From positions 9,035,116-9,099,115 of the forward strand of contig NC_051121.1 of assembly GCF_014839805.1 (NCBI RefSeq): a stretch of 64,000 nt of DNA, in the 5' to 3' direction. How positions within the stretch are numbered: the stretch's first letter is position 1; the number at the start of each line of letters is the position of its first letter. Below the pieces are notes generated by a model. That model saw only the letters and a program-made list of their open reading frames with translations, ran no database searches and was not told where the DNA came from. Positions 60,301 through 64,000 of this stretch are shown piece by piece. The position numbers and the translations under genes are program-made. Source of the DNA: Manduca sexta (Eukaryota > Arthropoda > Insecta > Lepidoptera > Sphingidae).

Positions 60301-63300
60301 CCAGATTAACAATGTACCGCTTCGGTGCTATTGACGCTTAAAATCAAAAAGATTATCTCGTCTCGCCATTTTTCAAAAAGACCCTTCATAAACCAGTCGA
60401 CAAAATTCCTTTCCACCACACGGCGCACATTATGACACCTGCATTCGTGTCGCATAGCAACGCCCCGCGACTTCCTTTGACACGCGCCCTCATCGTGCAC
60501 AAGATGAGCAATTTAACTGGGATTAGAAGCGGTAATATCGTTCACAGTGATTAAAATTAACTTGATAAACGCAATATGTAATAATCGTTTGAGGGATGGT
60601 TGTAGTGATCTCATAATTCCTTTTGATTTCCGATTTATTTGAAAGAAATGTCGATGTTCAATTATCATCTTTATTATTCGTTTAGTGTCATTTTGTTATG
60701 AATTGTGTTGGAAGTTTAAATGTTGATATTTATTTAGATGATTATTCATGAAAATAACACTTTACAATAAAAAAGCGTGACTTTAAAACAAAATAATTTT
60801 GACACTTCAAATGTCCTACTCGAGAATTGGTTGTAGCAGCAACACCACACTATCATTCAATACACTCACGCACACGCCATATTTGCACAAAACTACAAAA
60901 ATTTTAAAAAATCTGGCGAGTAAAACCGAGGTTTTTGATAAAAATATTCGTTATTCATGGATGATTTTTACGATATTAGCAGAGGCAAAAACGAATACGG
61001 TTTCTGTTTATTTGGGCAACAAAACATTAATATTAAAATATTCTAAGATACTCACTGGTGGTAGGTCTCTCATATGGAGAGGGCCCTACTGAGTAGGCAC
61101 TACCGCAATGTCTATTTCTGCCGCCAAGCAGCAGTGTGTAGTCACTGTTCCGTGTAGTCAGTCTTCCGGTTTGAAGGACATTGTAGCCAGTGTAACTACT
61201 GGACATAATAAGACAACATCTCATGTCTCAGGATTGCGAGCATAGCAGAATACCAAATAATACTTTGTAAGGTGTTGGATGGTGTTTCTACTGTCTATGA
61301 ACGGTCGTATCGCTTACCATCAGGCGAACGGCAAGCTCGTCTCGTCATTCGAAGAAATAACAATAAAAAAATACTAGTACATTAGGTTTTATTCTAGATT
61401 GCAGCCCTATATTGAAACATCATTAATTTAGCAAAGCAAAATCAAAAATAGGACAAATAAAACTAAATAGGACACATACTACACATCTAGAACATCGGCA
61501 TAAATACGATTGTTGTACCACTGTCATTAAGTTCGTGCGCAACACAGGTACCCGCTGCCATGAATGCAACGCCTTTTTTTTAATTTCACACATCGCCTAA
61601 CCTGTATAAGTAATTAGCGCTCAATTCGACGTCTATTCAACGACCTCTATTCATACGCGGAGTGTGGTACTTCTACTATGGCTGGTGGGTTTTGCTGAGC
61701 GAAATATCACTAAAACACGCTACCCTAACCATTATGTTCAAATGTTCTATCGGAGTTTTTAAAGAACATTAATTATGTAGAATTTAAATTAGCGGCGTTG
61801 GTATTTGTTTCCATGCGGTATTTTTTTCTTTTCATATTCGTCGGTACGTATTTTATATAGTTTTCGAAATTTGGATTGTTATATGAGGCTTCTTTATGTA
61901 TTAAACTTGCGTATGATATAACTTCTTAATCTGATCACCATAAGGACTTCTGTATGTGGAAATAAACTAAACCCTATAAGCAACAAAATAACGAGCTAAT
62001 TCAAAAGTCGCTTTGGTGAACACGTTCAGATTTCCAAAAGGTTAACCGTGCCAGTTCGAAAAGCCATAGTTGCGTAAAGTGAAACCGCATGGCTGCAATA
62101 TCTCCCTTTGCCATTGAAAGGCATCCTAACGGAACATTATTCTATTCACTAAAGCTTGAATACGCTTGCCATCCCGTTTTTATTAACACCAAATGACACT
62201 CGCATCAAATTACATGGTTCACTGTGAATTATTTTTTCCTTTTGTGCCTTTGCTTAGTGCCTTAATTAAAATTTCACGCTTTCCCATCCACGGTTTTATA
62301 TTTGCGTTGCATCACTTGTTGTTTTGCACCTCTGAAGTGTGAATCGGTGTTCGAGTGTCATTTTTCGTTTTGTTTCTATTGTGAACTTTGTTTTCACCCC
62401 TTTTCGATTTAATTAGGCTATGTCGTGTGTGTTTTTTGCGCGTTGACTATTTGTTTTGGTTTTGGATGTATTGATTGGGTTTTATTTTATCGAATATTTT
62501 TTTGATTATGCGGACTTTTGGGATTATTCAGTTTGATTTTGTAAACTGTAATTTCTGATAGGCAATATTCGTGTCAATTTCTTTGGTTCCATAATATGCT
62601 TGTAAATCTTCAATAGTCACAATAGTTATAATTTTGTTATAGAAAAACAATATCCAACAACTGAAAGAAGAAATAAAAGAAAAGTTACCTCCTTCTGAAA
62701 ACCTAAAACCTGTACCGCCTCCAGTGGTGCCTACTCTAGTGCCCCCTGGTGGGGAAACGTTGAAACGCAGTAAGAAGAACAGACCGGCTCCTCAGCCTCC
62801 AAGACCTTCGGATCTGGAGATCAGAGCGCCTTCGGAGCTGTTAGTTGGGGTACCAGGGGCATTGAAGACACAGTGGAAACATCAACCTTTTGTGTTGGTG
62901 ACCGGCGCCGTGACTTATGTAGCCAATGTGAGTAAAATTAGGTGTTCTGATCAAAATTTTATTGAAATCCTCACGGCATTTTTGATATTAATGACTTTTA
63001 TCCTGTGACTTACATAAACAATTTCTTGAAGTAAGTGTTGGTGTATGTTCTTTTCTAATTAACCTTCTATTTCCAGTATTTAGGATCGACGGTCGTAAAA
63101 GAACTAAGAGGGACAGAATCAACGAAAAAGTCTATACAAAAATTAAAGAAATCTACCAAAGAACCAAGGGACTCCCCGGACATTATACTATCAATTAGTT
63201 ACAGAGGTGTCAAGTTCCTTAATACTATAACGCGAGTGAGTTTACCTGGATTCTTCTTATTATTTTGTTACAAAAAAGTAAACAGTTCCTTTTCTTTCCA

Positions 63301-64000
63301 TAAATGATAACATGCCTTGAAAACTATATCTTCCAAATTACCTTTAATATTTGCCTTTACCTTTTAACCTTGTTTTTTGCTTTCATTTACGACCCAACTT
63401 TGCTCTTTCTTTGATGGGCAGCGAAGTGTTACCGTACCCTCGAGACAAAGAGCGTTCTCAAACAAAAGCCTTTTGCATTGTCCGGTTGATTTTTAATTAT
63501 GTACCAAAAAGCACACTTGATCGGACCGCCGGCCAAGCTTTCCTTTGTTTCTTAAAAAAAGGATTGTTTTCATCCCCCGTTTCTTGTAAAATGAATTTTA
63601 TGAAACCCTTCACGGTTAGTTAAGTGAGATAATTAGTGTGTTTTTCGGTGTCATGCTCTTGTAACTTGGACTAAATTGTTTTTTGTGCGTTCGTTCGGAC
63701 GTTTTTTTAGCATAAATAATTCATGAAACGGTATGAAAGTAAAATAGGTTTTCTTTTTAATTGTTATGATTCATAGAATTTGAATTGTTTTTGTTATTAA
63801 AAATATAAAATTTATTATATTCTTTTTTCTATTTAATTTTATATGTGTTGGTTCTTCTTTTGCCTCAAGGGCTGTGAACAAACAAATCACATTACTTTTT
63901 ATTTAGTATCTTTCTCTACATCTGTCAGAAACTTTGATAATTTACCTCTGGTCTATTATTAGGAGCTGGTTTGCGAACACGAGATCCGGAACATCCACTG
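54063..64000 (+). CDS. ANKS1A: ANKS1-like adaptor (SAM-SAM-PTB part), partial
   Basis: 3' portion of an ankyrin repeat and SAM domain protein 1 (ANKS1A/ANKS1B family; fly CG4393 would be the likely counterpart). Exons: 54063-54334, 55996-56232, 56684-57067, 62643-62927, 63077-63235, 63963-64000. All end in phase 0; the first starts with the last two bases of a split codon, so an upstream exon exists. Domain order is a basic Ser/Thr-rich linker, SAM1, SAM2, a Pro-rich stretch (RPAPQPPRP) and the start of a PTB domain (YLGS, ELRGTEST, ILSISYRGVKF, CEHEIRNIH). The SAM-SAM-PTB order is characteristic of this family, whose members act as cytoplasmic and postsynaptic adaptors binding NPxY-type tails of receptors. 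The N-terminal ankyrin repeats were not found in the window and the PTB is cut by its right edge. Introns are TE-rich. Identification rests on domain order and motifs read by eye. Confidence 0.92.
54395..54505. repeat. Fragment related to the 48.6 kb repeat
   Basis: GGTCCTGCGCCTGGTCTTTC, TGGTCGAAATTCGGTTAGGG and AGATTCATTCAT parallel the end of the 48541-48745 block. It begins about 60 bases inside the ANKS1 intron after the exon ending at 54334. Confidence 0.45.
54506..55995 (+). other. ANKS1 intron, unassigned part
   Basis: Intron sequence between the linker exon and the first SAM exon. The open frame at 54576-54857 lacks domain signal. The acceptor tract lies at about 55978-55995. Confidence 0.6.
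55996..56232 (+). CDS. ANKS1A: ANKS1 exon: first half of SAM1
   Basis: Exon of 79 codons in phase 0. Acceptor CACTTCGCAG|GAGGAA, donor ATT|GTGAGT. It begins EEWAKISEIMASFG, resembling the conserved segment just before SAM1 in ANKS1 proteins, then an acidic/Ser-rich stretch. SAM1 opens at LGLWLSSIGMHDYETLFLDS and runs to GYDDIDFI at the splice site. SAM domains are five-helix bundles that mediate protein-protein association. The splice junction falls in the middle of the SAM fold and the next exon supplies the rest (NGILDENDLREIGI). Confidence 0.92.
56500..56632 (+). mobile_element. Penelope-type relic in ANKS1 intron
   Basis: TTTTCTCTCGACTTTTCAAA, GGTCACGGGGCGGACT, then CCACAAAATAGTTTTATTTC and AATGTCTAACCTTCGCGTAA. 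It sits in the intron between the two SAM exons and ends about 50 bases before the acceptor at 56683. Confidence 0.6.
56684..57067 (+). CDS. ANKS1A: ANKS1 exon: end of SAM1 and whole SAM2
   Basis: Exon of 128 codons in phase 0. Acceptor CTTTGTTTCAG|AAC, donor TTG|GTAAGT. Residues 1-35 finish SAM1 (NGILDENDLREIGIEEND, HKILESAKQLP). An Asn-rich spacer (HNNNNISKNQNE) follows. SAM2 runs from about residue 48 (VEEWLRHINLEQYSDTF) through a helix with WEVELTAVLEIQKAGHRKRIL. The exon ends in a polar stretch (HMEDINADLNTL) that continues as a predicted helix into the next exon (KNNIQQLKEEI). A Penelope-type relic ends about 50 bases upstream of the acceptor. Confidence 0.94.
57143..57295 (-). mobile_element. 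Degenerate Helitron family 2 in ANKS1 intron
   Basis: GCCTATAGGCTATAGCACTT, CTTCCTATTAGTGAAAAAAA and ACTCTTCAGCTTTATAATAT correspond, reversed, to parts of the 22023 and 53745 copies. No clean termini remain. Confidence 0.4.
58187..58240 (+). repeat. SINE family D tail fragment in ANKS1 intron
   Basis: CCACCTCTCTGCCTACCCCG followed by AATAAAAAGCG resembles the 3' tail of the family (GCCTCTGCCTACCCCTTCGG). Very short. Confidence 0.35.
59308..59385 (-). repeat. SINE family C tail in ANKS1 intron
   Basis: TGTACTGTCCCAGTGCTGGG, CACGGGCTTCCTCCACTATT and GGGCCTTGG match, reversed, the 3' end of family C. The rest is missing. Confidence 0.5.
61050..61355 (+). repeat. Interspersed repeat family B in ANKS1 intron
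   Basis: ACTCACTGGTGGTAGGTCTC to CGTCTCGTCATTCGAAGAAA, then AACAATAAAAAAA. Near full length with an A-rich 3' end, in the 5.6 kb intron before the Pro-rich exon and in the sense orientation of the gene. Confidence 0.78.
62643..62927 (+). CDS. ANKS1A: ANKS1 exon: proline-rich linker and PTB start
   Basis: Exon of 95 codons in phase 0. Acceptor GTTAT-AG|AAAAAC, donor AAT|GTGAGT. It starts with a short helix (NNIQQLKEEIKEKL), then proline-rich segments (VPPPVVPTLVPPGG; KKNRPAPQPPRP) that could bind SH3 domains. The PTB fold begins near residue 79 (TQWKHQPFVLVTGAVTYVAN). The acceptor tract is weaker than in the other exons, being AT-rich with a short pyrimidine run, but the reading frame and the continuity of the PTB support it. 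The preceding intron is about 5.6 kb. Confidence 0.88.
63077..63235 (+). CDS. ANKS1A: ANKS1 exon: PTB core
   Basis: Exon of 53 codons, phase 0. Acceptor CTATTTCCAG|TAT, donor CGA|GTGAGT. The peptide starts YLGSTVVKELRGTES, the conserved second strand and helix entry of PTB domains, followed by a Lys-rich helix (KKSIQKLKKSTKE) and the strand pair DIILSISYRGVKFLNTITR. This is the most diagnostic exon for the ANKS1/PTB assignment. The flanking introns are only about 149 and 727 bases. Confidence 0.95.
63963..64000 (+). CDS. ANKS1A: ANKS1 exon: PTB continuation, cut by window end
   Basis: The acceptor GTCTATTATTAG precedes GAGCTGGTTTGC, translating ELVCEHEIRNIH. This is the PTB segment that follows the ISYRGVKF strand in family members (HEIRNI motif). 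The exon runs off the right edge after 38 bases, so the rest of the PTB domain and the stop codon lie outside. Confidence 0.88.

Larger units (their letters stand above)
57296..62642 (+). other. Large ANKS1 intron
   Basis: Intron of about 5.6 kb between SAM2 and the Pro-rich exon. It contains small SINE pieces and a family B repeat. GC-richer patches at about 57680-57790 (ATGTCGGTAGCGTGATAAAG, TAAGTCTGGCGCCATGACG) and 60380-60500 (CACACGGCGCACATTATGAC, GCAACGCCCCGCGACTTCCT) are candidates for conserved non-coding elements. The reading frame joins cleanly across it, so no missing exon is required. Confidence 0.6.

Noticed and set aside
62724..63008. Open frame extending past the Pro-rich exon
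   Set aside because: The part after 62927 is intron: a GTGAGT donor interrupts and the PTB continues only from 63077.

Overview
The window reads as AT-rich nuclear DNA of an insect, most probably a moth or butterfly. The evidence is a single spliced gene with an insect-type exon structure at the right end, and a dense mixture of mobile elements of kinds common in Lepidoptera: short A|TC...CTAG|T Helitrons, tRNA-derived SINEs, a DD37D maT-like mariner, a Copia element primed by an initiator-tRNA(Met) fragment, Penelope GIY-YIG relics and LINE 3' tails. No bacterial-style operons, rRNA genes, CRISPR arrays or true tRNA genes were seen.

The only confident host gene is at 54063-64000 on the + strand. 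It is the 3' part of an ANKS1-type adaptor (ankyrin repeat and SAM domain protein 1). Six exons with clean AG/GT borders encode a basic/Ser-rich linker, two SAM domains in tandem, a proline-rich stretch and the beginning of a PTB domain, which runs off the window. The ankyrin-repeat exons were not found in the 54 kb upstream. That stretch may be a very large intron or intergenic DNA, with the ankyrin exons beyond the left edge or missed.

Region by region: 1-10 kb has Helitrons, Penelope-type inverted-repeat relics and a SINE with an internal duplication. 10.8-12.1 kb is a nearly complete mariner broken by two 1-base indels. 12-21.6 kb is largely unrecognisable AT-rich DNA with a few LINE scraps. 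21.6-23 kb has two Helitrons and a LINE tail. 25.05-25.99 kb holds a MITE and a 5'-truncated SINE with a 12-bp target duplication. 26.2-29.8 kb is a Copia retrotransposon with two LTRs that look identical but with its reverse transcriptase deleted. 30-36.2 kb holds several SINEs and a 240-bp MITE. 36.4-51.1 kb holds several near-perfect DNA palindromes, a GIY-YIG relic flanked by inverted arms and a 13-bp target duplication, more SINEs, a MITE and a tandem dimer. 51.4-54 kb has more Penelope-type arms and a Helitron next to the first ANKS1 exon.

The elements do not form a pathway. They record repeated insertion into gene-poor DNA and into introns. The item that best repays a second look is the inverted-armed Penelope-type family (best copy 39369-40014), where at least eight dispersed copies or fragments share one terminal sequence and the arms face each other around a truncated endonuclease end. 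The RT-less Copia with LTRs identical by eye is the second.
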